A stretch of DNA of 64,000 nt from Microbacterium sp. ProA8 (GCF_039905635.1 NZ_CP157000.1:4092001-4156000); one strand, 5' to 3'; counted from the first letter of the stretch, positions 18,605 to 26,863 are shown. The notes: a model not told the origin generated them from the letters alone. Made by a program: numbers and translations.

Positions 18605-19812
18605 CGCGCGTGGTGCTGCTCGGTGGCGGCTACGTGACCCTGCACGCGTACGCGACGCTGGCACGCCGGAGCGGGCGCGACCTCGCGAGCGGGGAGCTCG
18701 AGATCGTGGTGATCTCGGCCGATCGCGCGCACCGCTTCCACGGCTTCACGGGCGAACTCGTCGCCGGCATGATCGACCCCGATCGCGTCGCCACTCCCCT
18801 CGCGGAGGCCATGCCGCTCGCCCGCATCATCGACGGCCGGGCCCTGAGCATCGACACCGTCCACCAGTCGGTCTCGTACGGGCGCGGCGAGAATGCCGTC
18901 GAGGTGCTGGCCTACGACCACCTCGTGGTGGGCACCGGAGCCAGGGAGCCGGCGTCGGAAGTCGTGGGACTGGAGCAGCACGGCCGCACGCTCCGAGGTC
19001 CCGACGAGATCGCCGCCCTCGCCGACCACCTCGGGACGGTTCCAGGATCGCCCGTCGTCGTGGCCGGCGGCGGGATCGCGGGCGCCGAGCTCGCGGCCGC
19101 CATCGCCGACCGCGGACATCCGGTCACCCTCGTGCACTCGGGAAGCCGGATCCTCGGCGAGTGGTCCGACCAGCCAGGGCTGGTGGCGCGCGCCGAGAAG
19201 GAGCTCGACCGCCTCGGGGTCCGGGTGCTGCGGGGCGTGCGTCTCGCCGAGGTCACGCCGACGACGGCGGTGCTGTCGGACGGCACGACGCTCGCCGCGG
19301 CGACCGTCGTCGCGGCGACCGGGCAGCGTCCCGTGCACATCCCGGGGCTCGACCCGTGGCGCGACGAGCGCGGACGACTGCGGACGGGCCGAACGCTCGC
19401 CGTCAGGTACGGCGTGTGGGCGGCCGGCGACGGTGCCCGGGTCGAGCATCCCAAGAGCGGGGAGCCCGTGCCTGCCAACGCACTGTGGGCGATGAAGGGC
19501 GGCGACCACATCGGCCGCGCGATCGCACGCAGGCTGAGCGGCAAGGCGCCCCGGGTCTTCACGTACCGCGGGCTGGGCCGCGCGGCCTCGTTCGGCCTCG
19601 GCCACGGCATCTCCGAGCTGTACGGGGTCCCGTTCACCGGTGCGCTCGCCTGGATGCTGCGGCTGGTGTTCTTCCTGCGCTTCATGCCCTCGCCGGCACG
19701 TGCGGTCGGCGTCGTGTCGGACCTCACCCGTTTCGCCGTCACGCCGCGAGCGCGTGCGGGGGTCGACATGCCGCCCCGCAGCGAGCCCGCCCTCGGCGCC
19801 GGCGCCGCCTGA
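18601..19812 (+). CDS. FAD-dependent pyridine nucleotide oxidoreductase (NDH-2-like)
   Basis: A 403-residue flavoprotein. It has an N-terminal FAD motif VVLLGGGYVTLHAYATLA, a second dinucleotide site VVVAGGGIAGAELAAAIADR, and the C-terminal FAD contact VWAAGDGARVE. Overall order matches type II NADH dehydrogenases and related FAD reductases. A hydrophobic stretch near the C-terminus (LAWMLRLVFFLRFMPSP) could attach it to the membrane. ATGA overlap couples it to the acyl-ACP reductase-like gene. It might supply or remove reducing power for that step, but quinone reduction is equally possible. Confidence 0.8.
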   Translation: MTRVVLLGGGYVTLHAYATLARRSGRDLASGELEIVVISADRAHRFHGFTGELVAGMIDPDRVATPLAEAMPLARIIDGRALSIDTVHQSVSYGRGENAVEVLAYDHLVVGTGAREPASEVVGLEQHGRTLRGPDEIAALADHLGTVPGSPVVVAGGGIAGAELAAAIADRGHPVTLVHSGSRILGEWSDQPGLVARAEKELDRLGVRVLRGVRLAEVTPTTAVLSDGTTLAAATVVAATGQRPVHIPGLDPWRDERGRLRTGRTLAVRYGVWAAGDGARVEHPKSGEPVPANALWAMKGGDHIGRAIARRLSGKAPRVFTYRGLGRAASFGLGHGISELYGVPFTGALAWMLRLVFFLRFMPSPARAVGVVSDLTRFAVTPRARAGVDMPPRSEPALGAGAA

Positions 19813-19837
19813 CCGGGGCCGCAGCGGGTGGTCGAAG

Positions 19838-19855
19838 ATCAGTGAGCTCACTGAT
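19838..19855. promoter_or_regulatory. Perfect 18-base palindrome before the MFS-CNB gene
   Basis: ATCAGTGAGCTCACTGAT reads the same on both strands with no loop, which suits a dimeric repressor rather than a terminator. It lies 33 bases before the ATG of the MFS gene. No regulator gene is adjacent. Confidence 0.55.
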
Positions 19856-19888
19856 GCGCCTGTGCGCACGCGGGACGACGATGCCCAC

Positions 19889-21574
19889 ATGGCAACCCGT
19901 GCCCCGAGGCCGCGTTTCACCGCCGCGTTGAAGCACCGCGACCTGCGCATCCTCGCGCTCGCGTTCATCGCCGACGGCGGCGCATCCTGGGCGTACAACG
20001 TCGTCCTCATCTCGTACGTCTTCGAGCGCACGCACTCCGCCGGCTGGATCACCGCGCTCGTCACCGTCCGCTGGATCGTCGGCATGCTGTGCGGCGGGTT
20101 CGCCGGTGTGCTCGCCGACCGCTACGACCGGCGCACCGTGCTCATGATCAGCGCGATCCTCGCGGCCGTCGTCACGTTCGGGATCGCCGCTCTCGTCGCG
20201 TTCGATGCACCGCTGTGGCTGCTCCTCGTCGGGGCGGCGCTGCTGACGGCCGTCTGCTCGCCGGTGCGGGCGGCATCCGGTGCACTCATCCCCGAGGTCG
20301 TCCCCGAATCCGATCTCGTCGCAGCGAACGCGCTGTTCGCGGTGCTCGAGAGCGTGATCGTCGTCGTCGGCCCCGGCATCGGCGCCGTGCTGCTGCTGGC
20401 CGGCGAGCCCGTCTGGGGTGTCCTCATCAACGCGGCGAGCTTCGTCGTGGCCGCGCTGCTGTACCGCGCGCTGCGCGTTCGATCGCGCGGCAGCGCGGAG
20501 CCCGGCGGGGGTGCGCTCACCCAGTGGGCGTCGGGCGTCGCTGCGCTCCGCCAGCACCGCAAGGCGCTCGTGCTGACCCTTTTCCTCGTGCTCGATTCGG
20601 CCGTGGCCAGTTCCGCCAGCGTGCTCCTGCCTTCCCTCGCGGCTCATCTGAACGGCGGTGTCGCGGGCTACAGTCTGCTTCTCGCCGCCAACGCCTTCGG
20701 CAGCGTCATCGTCGCAGGCATCGCCCAGCGCCTCACGGGGTCGCGGCGCCTGACCCTGCTCATCACCGGCGCGCTGTTCCTCCAGTGCGTACCGCTGTGG
20801 ATCTCGGTGTTCGCCGGATCCATCGCGAGCGCGATGATGCTGCAGGTGATCGCCGGCGTCGGGATGGTGATCGTCGACGTGCTGGCCTTCACCACGCTCC
20901 AGCGCGACCTGCCGCGTGACGTACTGGGACGCGTGCTCGGCACCGTCGACGTGCTGATCCTCGCTGCCGCGGTGCTGTGTTCCATCCTGGGCAGCTGGCT
21001 GCTCGCGCAGGTGGGGATCGAGTGGGCGTTCGCCGTGATCGGCCTCGGTGTGCCGCTGCTCGGCCTGCTCGGCATCCCTGTGCTGCGACGCATCGACAAG
21101 GACATGGCGCAGAAGGCCGCCCGGCTGGAGCCTCGCACGCGCACCCTCGAACAGCTGGACCTGTTGGCCGGCGCACCGCGCAGCGTCCTGGAGCACCTCG
21201 CCGAGGCCGCCGAAGAGTGCACGGTGCCGGCCGGCGAGACGATCATCCGGCAGGGCGACCCCTCTGACGCGCTGTGGGTGCTCATCGACGGGACGCTGGC
21301 GGTCGGTGCCGTCAGCGCCGAGGGGGTCGCGATAGACCTGCCGGATGTCGAGGCGCCCGGATACGTCGGCGAACTCGGCCTGCTCAACGACGCCACGCGG
21401 TCGGCGACCGTGACCACGGCGAACGAATGCCGGCTGCTGCGCATCCCCGGTGCGGATTTCAGCGCCGCGCTGGAGGCATCCACTCCGTCGCCGTCGATGC
21501 TCGACCGCGCCGGGGCGCGCACGTCCCGCACGTCGATCGCCGCGACGCCCGCCGCCGAACTCGCCGAAGACTGA
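19889..21574 (+). CDS. MFS transporter fused to a cyclic-nucleotide-binding domain
   Basis: A 561-residue protein. Residues about 1-400 form a major-facilitator transporter of the enterobactin/macrolide-exporter type (ADRYDRRTVLMISAILAAVV, then IPEVVPESDLVAANALFAVL). After a short linker, residues about 425-540 are a CNB domain: VPAGETIIRQGDPSDALWVL and the phosphate cassette-like GELGLLNDATRSATV. This suggests transport gated by, or sensing, a cyclic nucleotide, though some such domains no longer bind one. The ATG at 19889 is the first in frame before the first membrane helix. Confidence 0.88.
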   Translation: MATRAPRPRFTAALKHRDLRILALAFIADGGASWAYNVVLISYVFERTHSAGWITALVTVRWIVGMLCGGFAGVLADRYDRRTVLMISAILAAVVTFGIAALVAFDAPLWLLLVGAALLTAVCSPVRAASGALIPEVVPESDLVAANALFAVLESVIVVVGPGIGAVLLLAGEPVWGVLINAASFVVAALLYRALRVRSRGSAEPGGGALTQWASGVAALRQHRKALVLTLFLVLDSAVASSASVLLPSLAAHLNGGVAGYSLLLAANAFGSVIVAGIAQRLTGSRRLTLLITGALFLQCVPLWISVFAGSIASAMMLQVIAGVGMVIVDVLAFTTLQRDLPRDVLGRVLGTVDVLILAAAVLCSILGSWLLAQVGIEWAFAVIGLGVPLLGLLGIPVLRRIDKDMAQKAARLEPRTRTLEQLDLLAGAPRSVLEHLAEAAEECTVPAGETIIRQGDPSDALWVLIDGTLAVGAVSAEGVAIDLPDVEAPGYVGELGLLNDATRSATVTTANECRLLRIPGADFSAALEASTPSPSMLDRAGARTSRTSIAATPAAELAED

Positions 21575-21592
21575 GCGCGGCCTCTCCCGCGG

Positions 21593-22255
21593 CTACGCCC
21601 AGCGGCGGCACCACTCGTACATGACGACGGCGGCCGCGGCGCTGGCGTTCATCGAGCGCGTCGAGCCGTACTGCTCGATCTGGACCGTGGCGGATGCCGC
21701 AGCCAGCGCCTCCGGCGAGAGTCCGGGTCCCTCCTGACCGAACAGCAGCACGCACCGCTCCGGCAGGTCGGCGGCGGGGAGCGGCTCGGAGCCCTCGACG
21801 TTGTCGATGGCGACGACGGGAAGGGATGCGGCATCCGCCCACGCCGCGAAGTCCTCGACGGTCTCGTGGTGACGCACGTGCTGGTACCGGTCGGTGACCA
21901 TGGCGCCGCGGCGGTTCCAGCGACGCTTGCCGATGATGTGCACCTCGGCCGCCAGGAACGCGTTGGCGCTGCGCACGATCGAGCCGATGTTCATGTCGTG
22001 CTGCCAGTTCTCGATCGCGACGTGGAACGCGTGGCGGCGGGTATCGAGGTCGGCGACGATCGCGTCCATCGTCCAGTAGCGATAGGCGTCGACGACGTTG
22101 CGCGCATCGCCGTTCGCGAGCAGCTCGGGGTCGTACCGCGGGTCGTCGGGCCATGCGTCGGGCCCACCCGGCCACGGCCCCACACCGACGGGCAGGGTCG
22201 GCTCGGCCGGCGTCGGCTCGGCGGGCTCGGGGGTGGGCGGGGCGGGCGAGATCAC
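21593..22255 (-). CDS. TrmH-family (SpoU) RNA ribose 2'-O-methyltransferase
   Basis: A 220-residue SPOUT methyltransferase with the three motifs in order: NIGSIVRSANAF, LLFGQEGPGLSPEAL and EQYGSTRSMNASAAAAVVMY. It should methylate a tRNA or rRNA ribose using SAM bound in the trefoil knot. The N-terminal tail is Pro/Glu/Thr-rich. The GTG at 22255 is preferred because TAGCCT (22263-22268) lies 7 bases upstream; a GTG at 22282 is possible. The 3' end lies 18 bases from the converging MFS gene. Confidence 0.92.
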   Translation of the reverse strand: MISPAPPTPEPAEPTPAEPTLPVGVGPWPGGPDAWPDDPRYDPELLANGDARNVVDAYRYWTMDAIVADLDTRRHAFHVAIENWQHDMNIGSIVRSANAFLAAEVHIIGKRRWNRRGAMVTDRYQHVRHHETVEDFAAWADAASLPVVAIDNVEGSEPLPAADLPERCVLLFGQEGPGLSPEALAAASATVQIEQYGSTRSMNASAAAAVVMYEWCRRWA

Positions 22256-22296
22256 GGGCCCAAGGCTATCCGCGCCGAACACCCGCGCCCTTGCCG

Positions 22297-22540
22297 TCGT
22301 TGAGCGAGCGAGGAACGTGGTCGTTGAGCGAGCTTGCGAGTCGAAACGCAGAGACGAAACGCCTCAGACCTTCTCGCAGACCCAAGGCGTTTCGTCTCGG
22401 TCGCTGGCGCTCCCTCGCTCAACAACCGGGACGGGGCCGGTCACCAGGTTTCGTCTCGGTCGCCGGCGCTCCCTCGCTCAACGACCGGGACGGGGCCGGT
22501 CACCCGGTTTCGTCTCGGTCGTTGGCGCTCTTCTCAGTGA
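22297..22540. repeat. Cluster of family A repeat copies
   Basis: This 302-base gap between trmH and mntH is nearly all repeat. One copy points right (22297-22363, with CGTTGAGCGAGCGAGGAACG and GAGTCGAAACGCAGAGACGA). Three copies point left with GTTTCGTCTCGGTCG beginning at 22389, 22448 and 22507, a 59-base tandem period; the third is partial. The right-pointing copy is almost identical to the one inside mntH. The remaining bases before 22585 are the mntH promoter. Confidence 0.9.
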
Positions 22541-22549
22541 GGGAGCCAC

Positions 22550-22593
22550 TTTTCGGCTCGCCGAAAAACGGTTATGGTTTCGGTGTGCCGAAA
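22550..22593 (+). promoter_or_regulatory. mntH promoter with two MntR-type palindromes
   Basis: TTTTCGGC-tc-GCCGAAAA at 22550-22567 and TTTCGG-tgtg-CCGAAA at 22578-22593, centres 27 bases apart. Between them lies the -10-like TATGGT (22573-22578), 6 bases before the GTG start. Palindromes covering a core promoter before a manganese transporter, with a DtxR/MntR gene next door, indicate MntR repression under manganese excess. Binding is inferred. Confidence 0.7.
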
Positions 22594-24000
22594 ACTGCCG
22601 AAGACGTCAGGATGCCGTCCGCCACCGCCCGCCGCGCATCGATGCCGCGCCTGGCCTGGCTGATCGGGCCTGCCCTGGTCGCGGGCGTCGCGTATCTCGA
22701 TCCCGGCAACGTCGCGAGCAACATGACCGCCGGCGCGCGGTACGGCTACCTCCTGGTCTGGGTGGTCGTGCTGGGCAACGTGATGGCCTGGCTCATCCAA
22801 TACCTCTCGGCCAAGCTCGGCATCGTCACGGGCCGGAGCCTGCCCGAGACCCTGGGCGCGCGCATCCGTTCGAAATGGGGCCGCCGCGCCTACTGGCTGC
22901 AGGCCGAGCTCGTCGCGATGGCGACCGACATCGCCGAGGTGATCGGCGGGGCCGTCGCGCTGAACCTGCTGTTCGGCGTCCCCCTGCTCTGGGGCGGCGT
23001 GATCACCGGCACCGTCTCGATCACGCTGCTGCTGATCCAGTCGCGCCGCGGGCCGCGGCCGTTCGAGTTCGTGATCATCGGCCTGCTCGCGATCATCGCC
23101 ATCGGCTTCTCGTTCGGAGTGTTCGTCGCACCACCGGACGGCGCGAGCGTCGTCGCGGGCCTCGTGCCGCGCTTCGAAGGCACCGACTCGGTGCTGCTGG
23201 CCGCCTCGATCCTGGGCGCCACGATCATGCCGCACGCGATCTATGCGCACAGTGCTCTGGCAAGGGACCGCTTCGCGCCGCGACCACTTCCCCGGTCGTC
23301 GAGCGAGCGAGGAACGCGGTCGTTGAGCGAGCTTGCGAGTCGAAACGCAGAGACGACAGGCGCCGAGCAGACGGCCGACGACGGCCTCGAGCCGCTCAGC
23401 GACCGGTCGGCGCCGGACCCGACGCTGGCCGAGCTGCGCGGCATCCCGACCCGCCGCCTGCTTCGCGCGACGAAGTGGGACGTGTCGATCGCGATGCTCA
23501 TCGCCGGCACCGTGAACCTGTGCATCCTGCTGCTCGCTGCAGCGAACCTGGCCGGCGTGCCCGGTACCGACTCGCTCGAGGGCGCGTACGCCGCGCTGTA
23601 CGCGGGGCTGGGTCCGCTCGTGGCGACCCTGTTCGCGGTGGGCCTTCTCGCCAGCGGGCTGGCGAGCACGTCGGTCGGCGCCTACGCCGGAGCCGAGATC
23701 ATGCACGGCCTGCTGCACATCCGCGTGCCGCTCCTCGCCCGGCGTCTCGTGACGCTCATCCCGGCGCTCGTCATCCTGGCGATCGGCTTCGACCCCACCG
23801 TCGCGCTGGTGCTGAGCCAGGTGGTCCTGTCGTTCGGCATCCCGTTCGCGCTCGTGCCGCTGGTCGCGCTGACCGCGAACCGCGAGGTGCTCGGCGGGTT
23901 CCGCAACCGGGTGTGGACGACGATCGCGGGCATCGCGGCATCCGTCTTCCTGATCGCCCTCAACGGCGTGCTGCTCTTCCTGGTGCTCACGGGGGCGTGA
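22585..24000 (+). CDS. mntH: NRAMP manganese transporter with an in-frame repeat insertion
   Basis: A 471-residue NRAMP protein. The metal-site motif YLDPGNVASN and the second helix motif TIMPHAIYAHSAL are intact, and eleven or so membrane helices can be traced. It is longer than the usual 410-430 residues because of a segment after HSALARD: residues about 226-260 (including RSSSERGTRSLSELASRNAE) are encoded by a family A repeat at 23294-23357. The insertion falls in a loop between helices and keeps the frame. The GTG at 22585 lies 6 bases after TATGGT; ATG at 22612 is the alternative. It is followed 22 bases later by the mntR-like gene. Confidence 0.9.
   Translation: MPKTAEDVRMPSATARRASMPRLAWLIGPALVAGVAYLDPGNVASNMTAGARYGYLLVWVVVLGNVMAWLIQYLSAKLGIVTGRSLPETLGARIRSKWGRRAYWLQAELVAMATDIAEVIGGAVALNLLFGVPLLWGGVITGTVSITLLLIQSRRGPRPFEFVIIGLLAIIAIGFSFGVFVAPPDGASVVAGLVPRFEGTDSVLLAASILGATIMPHAIYAHSALARDRFAPRPLPRSSSERGTRSLSELASRNAETTGAEQTADDGLEPLSDRSAPDPTLAELRGIPTRRLLRATKWDVSIAMLIAGTVNLCILLLAAANLAGVPGTDSLEGAYAALYAGLGPLVATLFAVGLLASGLASTSVGAYAGAEIMHGLLHIRVPLLARRLVTLIPALVILAIGFDPTVALVLSQVVLSFGIPFALVPLVALTANREVLGGFRNRVWTTIAGIAASVFLIALNGVLLFLVLTGA
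23294..23357 (+). repeat. Family A repeat copy inside mntH
   Basis: This 64-base copy matches the intergenic copy at 22297 at nearly every position, including GGTCGTTGAGCGAGCTTGCG and GAGTCGAAACGCAGAGACGA. It is read in frame as hydrophilic sequence without a stop codon. Confidence 0.9.
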
Positions 24001-24022
24001 CGGGCGCCGGTACCCTGAAGCC

Positions 24023-24658
24023 GTGGCCTCTCCTGCCGTCGACGACTACCTCAAGACGATCTACCACCACACCGAGTGGCAGGACGACCGCATCACCCCG
24101 TCGCAGCTGGCGAGCGAGCTCGGCCTCGCGCCGTCGAGCGTCACCGAGATGGTGCAGAAGCTCGCGGCCCAGGGGCTCGTCACCCACCGGCCGTACGGTC
24201 CGGTGTCTCTGAGCGCCGCCGGCGAGCGGCGCGCGGCCGCCATCATCCGCCGCCATCGGCTCATCGAGACGTGGCTCGTGCGCGAGTTCGGCTACGCGTG
24301 GGACGAGGTGCACGACGAGGCCGAGGTGCTCGAGCACGCCCTCAGCGACCGGCTGCTCGAGGGCATCGACGAGCGCCTGGGGCGTCCGCGCTTCGATCCG
24401 CACGGCGATGCGATCCCGGATGCCGCGGGCCACGTCCACCGCGAGCCCTTCGTGCTGCTCGGCCGGGCGCCGGCGGGTCATGTCGGCCGCGTGCTGCGCG
24501 TGAGCGACCGCGACCCCGAGCTGCTGCGGGCTGTGGAGTCGGCCGGCGTCGAGGTCGGGGCGACGGTGACGGTGACGAATGCCGAAACCCTGCGGATCGG
24601 CGCCGCCGAGGTGTCTCTGCCGCTCGCCGCCGCCGACGCCGTGTGGCTCAGCGCCTGA
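24023..24658 (+). CDS. mntR: MntR/DtxR-family metal-dependent repressor
   Basis: A 211-residue DtxR-family regulator: winged helix (ITPSQLASELGLAPSSVTEM), dimerisation/metal domain (WDEVHDEAEVLEHALSDRLL and GRPRFDPHGDAIP), and a C-terminal SH3-like/FeoA domain (LLGRAPAGHVGRVLRVSDRD). Acidic and His residues of the metal site are present. Its position right after mntH and the palindromes before mntH support manganese sensing. The GTG start lies 6 bases after TACCCT (24011-24016), so it may also be made from its own leaderless mRNA. Confidence 0.88.
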   Translation: MASPAVDDYLKTIYHHTEWQDDRITPSQLASELGLAPSSVTEMVQKLAAQGLVTHRPYGPVSLSAAGERRAAAIIRRHRLIETWLVREFGYAWDEVHDEAEVLEHALSDRLLEGIDERLGRPRFDPHGDAIPDAAGHVHREPFVLLGRAPAGHVGRVLRVSDRDPELLRAVESAGVEVGATVTVTNAETLRIGAAEVSLPLAAADAVWLSA

Positions 24659-24954
24659 CGCCCGCCCGCTCGTCACCCGAGGTTCCGCGGCATCCGAGGT
24701 CTCGGTCGCTCGTGTCCCGAATTCGGTCGCTCGTGTCCCGAATTCGGTCGCTGATGTCCCAGCTTCCGCCGCAAGCGCTGCTTCGAACGGTGGAAAGTGG
24801 GACGTGCGACTTCGGGACAGAACATCGAGCGCGATTGCTCGCCGTAGCCACATGGCGACGGATGCGGCGGCATCCGCTCTTCTCGATGTCGTGACGTCAC
24901 CGCGTCGTGATCGGCGCGCAGAATCGGAGGCGGAGCCGCGACTCTGCGGCGGGC
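24659..24954. other. Intergenic region with a short tandem repeat
   Basis: No gene was found in these 296 bases between the converging mntR and SDR genes. A 21-base unit TCGGTCGCTCGTGTCCCGAAT occurs at 24700-24720 and 24721-24741, with a partial third copy from 24742. TTCGGGACA at 24809 is in inverted orientation to the unit core and could pair with it. Confidence 0.6.
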
Positions 24955-25908
24955 TCAGACCTGCGAGCGGCGCGCCGCCGCCTCGAACGGCCAGCGCACG
25001 CCTGTCGCCGTCTGGGCGAAGTCCCAGAGGCGGGCCGCGACGTCAGGGTCGCGGGTGATCTTGGCCGCGGTCTGCCGGCGCGGTTCGCCGCGCGAGCCGG
25101 TGCGCGGCCCCCAGAACTCGCCGCCCTCGACCTCGGGGTCGGTGAGCGCGCGCACGAGCGACCACGCGCCGTGCTCCTTCGACTGCGCGATCGCGGCCTG
25201 CAGGTTGTCGCGGAACCGCTTGGCGCGCGAGGGCTCGTTGACCCCGACGATGCCGGGCGTCCTGCCGCCGGTCGAATAGCCCGGGTGCGCGACGACGCTC
25301 GACACGCCGATGTCGGCCGCGCGCAGCCGCCGGTCGGCCTCGAAGCCCAGGGCCGCGGTGGCGACCTTCGACTGCACGTATGCGCGCCAGGCGGTGTACC
25401 GGTCGGAGAGCTGCGGGTCGACGGGGTCGTACGGCGTGAGCGAGGTCGACATGCTTCCGAGCCACACCATGCGACCGGATGCCTCGGCCAGAGCTGTCAG
25501 CAGCTCTCCGGCGAGCGCGTAGTGCCCGAGGGCGTTGGTGGCGAACACGACCTCGTGCCCGTCCATGGTGGTCTCGCGCGCCTTCGGCGCGTGGACGATT
25601 CCGGCATTGAGGAGGACGCCGTCCAGGCCGCCCCTGCCCCGCACGCTCGCGGCCGCCGAACGCACCGAAGCAAGGTTGCTGGTGTCGAGGATGAGGGGCT
25701 CGGTCGCGTCGGGTGCGGCATCCGGAACCCGCCGCCGGATCGCGGCGCGCGCCGCCGACAGCCGGTTGGGATGGCGGGCCGACATGAGCACCCGGGCACC
25801 TGCCCGCACGAGCTGTTCGGACGCGAAATAGCCGAGGCCGGCGTTCGAGCCGGTCACGAGATAGACACGACCCGCCAGGTCGGGAAGGCTGCGGGGATCC
25901 CACGTCAC
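24955..25908 (-). CDS. Short-chain dehydrogenase/reductase
   Basis: A 317-residue SDR. The coenzyme motif is YLVTGSNAGLGYFASEQLV, followed by VLLNAGI and the active-site area GSMSTSL...YVQSKVATAAL, in which the expected YxxxK reads Tyr-Val-Gln-Ser-Lys. The size and N-terminal DPRSLPDLAGR suit the retinol-dehydrogenase-like SDRs common in actinobacteria. The GTG at 25908 is placed by a TAGGGT (25916-25921) 7 bases upstream; a frame to 25950 is longer but would run over that promoter. The substrate is unknown. Confidence 0.85.
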   Translation of the reverse strand: MTWDPRSLPDLAGRVYLVTGSNAGLGYFASEQLVRAGARVLMSARHPNRLSAARAAIRRRVPDAAPDATEPLILDTSNLASVRSAAASVRGRGGLDGVLLNAGIVHAPKARETTMDGHEVVFATNALGHYALAGELLTALAEASGRMVWLGSMSTSLTPYDPVDPQLSDRYTAWRAYVQSKVATAALGFEADRRLRAADIGVSSVVAHPGYSTGGRTPGIVGVNEPSRAKRFRDNLQAAIAQSKEHGAWSLVRALTDPEVEGGEFWGPRTGSRGEPRRQTAAKITRDPDVAARLWDFAQTATGVRWPFEAAARRSQV

Positions 25909-25970
25909 GGGATCGACCCTACGCCCGCGCGACACCTGCTCAGGCCACACGACCGCATAGCCTGGGACGC

Positions 25971-26780
25971 ATGCGCACGAGGTCTGACATCGAATGCTGG
26001 CTCACCGACATGGACGGCGTGCTGGTGCACGAGAACACCCCGGTTCCGGGGGCCTCCGACCTGCTGCAGCAGTGGCGCGAGCAGGGGGTGCCGTTCCTCG
26101 TCCTCACCAACAACTCGATCTTCACGCCGCGCGATCTGTCGGCCCGGCTGCGCGCCTCCGGCCTCATCGTTCCGGAGGAGTCGATCTGGACCTCGGCTCT
26201 CGCGACCGCCGACTTCCTGAAGTCGCAGATGCCCGGCGGCACGGCGTTCGTCATCGGCGAGGCGGGACTCACGACCGCGCTCCACGAGGCCGGCTTCATC
26301 ATGACCGAGACGGACCCCGACTACGTCGTCGTCGGCGAGACCCGCAACTACTCGTTCGAGGCGATCACGAAGGCGATCCGCTTCATCGGCGCCGGCGCCC
26401 GCTTCATCGCGACGAACCCCGACGCGACCGGTCCGTCGACCGAGGGCCTGCTGCCGGCGACCGGCGCCATCTCGGCGCTGATCACGAAGGCGACGGGCAT
26501 GGAGCCGTACGTCGTGGGCAAGCCCAACCCGATGATGTTCCGCTCGGCGATGAACCGCCTGGGCGCCCACTCCGAGAACACCGGGATGATCGGCGACCGC
26601 ATGGACACCGACGTCGTCGCCGGCATCGAGGCGGGCCTGCACACCGTGCTCGTGCTCACCGGCATCAGCGACACGGCCGAGATCGCCCGCTACCCGTTCC
26701 GCCCCGACGAGGTGCTGGACTCGGTCGCCGACCTGCTCGACGCCGAGCCCGTCGAGTCCGAAGACCCCGAGCTGCTCTAG
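25971..26780 (+). CDS. HAD-IIA family phosphatase (NagD-like)
   Basis: A 269-residue HAD phosphatase. Motifs: WLTDMDGVLVHE (nucleophile and acid Asp), VLTNNS, VVGKPNPMMF (Lys) and MIGDRMDTDVVAG. The cap insertion between motifs II and III is of the C2a type, as in NagD. These enzymes remove phosphate from nucleotides, sugars or damaged metabolites. TAGCCT at 25958-25963 lies 7 bases before the ATG, and the gene is divergent from the SDR. Confidence 0.92.
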   Translation: MRTRSDIECWLTDMDGVLVHENTPVPGASDLLQQWREQGVPFLVLTNNSIFTPRDLSARLRASGLIVPEESIWTSALATADFLKSQMPGGTAFVIGEAGLTTALHEAGFIMTETDPDYVVVGETRNYSFEAITKAIRFIGAGARFIATNPDATGPSTEGLLPATGAISALITKATGMEPYVVGKPNPMMFRSAMNRLGAHSENTGMIGDRMDTDVVAGIEAGLHTVLVLTGISDTAEIARYPFRPDEVLDSVADLLDAEPVESEDPELL

Positions 26781-26808
26781 CGCTTCGCGCCGCAGCGCTT
26801 TCGGGGGA

Positions 26809-26834
26809 CGGATGCCGCGGCCCCCCGGCATCCG
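26809..26834. terminator. Hairpin with GGATGCC/GGCATCC arms
   Basis: CGGATGCCG (26809-26817) pairs with CGGCATCCG (26826-26834) around an 8-base loop, 28 bases after the HAD phosphatase stop. Probable terminator; no U-tract follows. Confidence 0.6.
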
Positions 26835-26863
26835 GTCGTCCGGGGTTGTCCGCACCGCTTCTA

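Noticed and set aside
16342..19812. Open frame of 1156 codons on the plus strand
   Set aside because: Only its last part (from 18601) is the flavoprotein. The rest is an out-of-frame shadow of the MATE and acyl-ACP reductase genes.
19838..19855. CRP/FNR-type binding site
   Set aside because: The GTGA/TCAC halves are separated by 2 bases rather than the 6 of a CRP site.
22153..22584. Long N-terminal extension of MntH
   Set aside because: It is read through repeat copies and the promoter; the transporter fold starts after 22612.
23254..23380. mntH as a pseudogene broken by the repeat
   Set aside because: The insertion keeps the frame, and conserved helices on both sides are intact.
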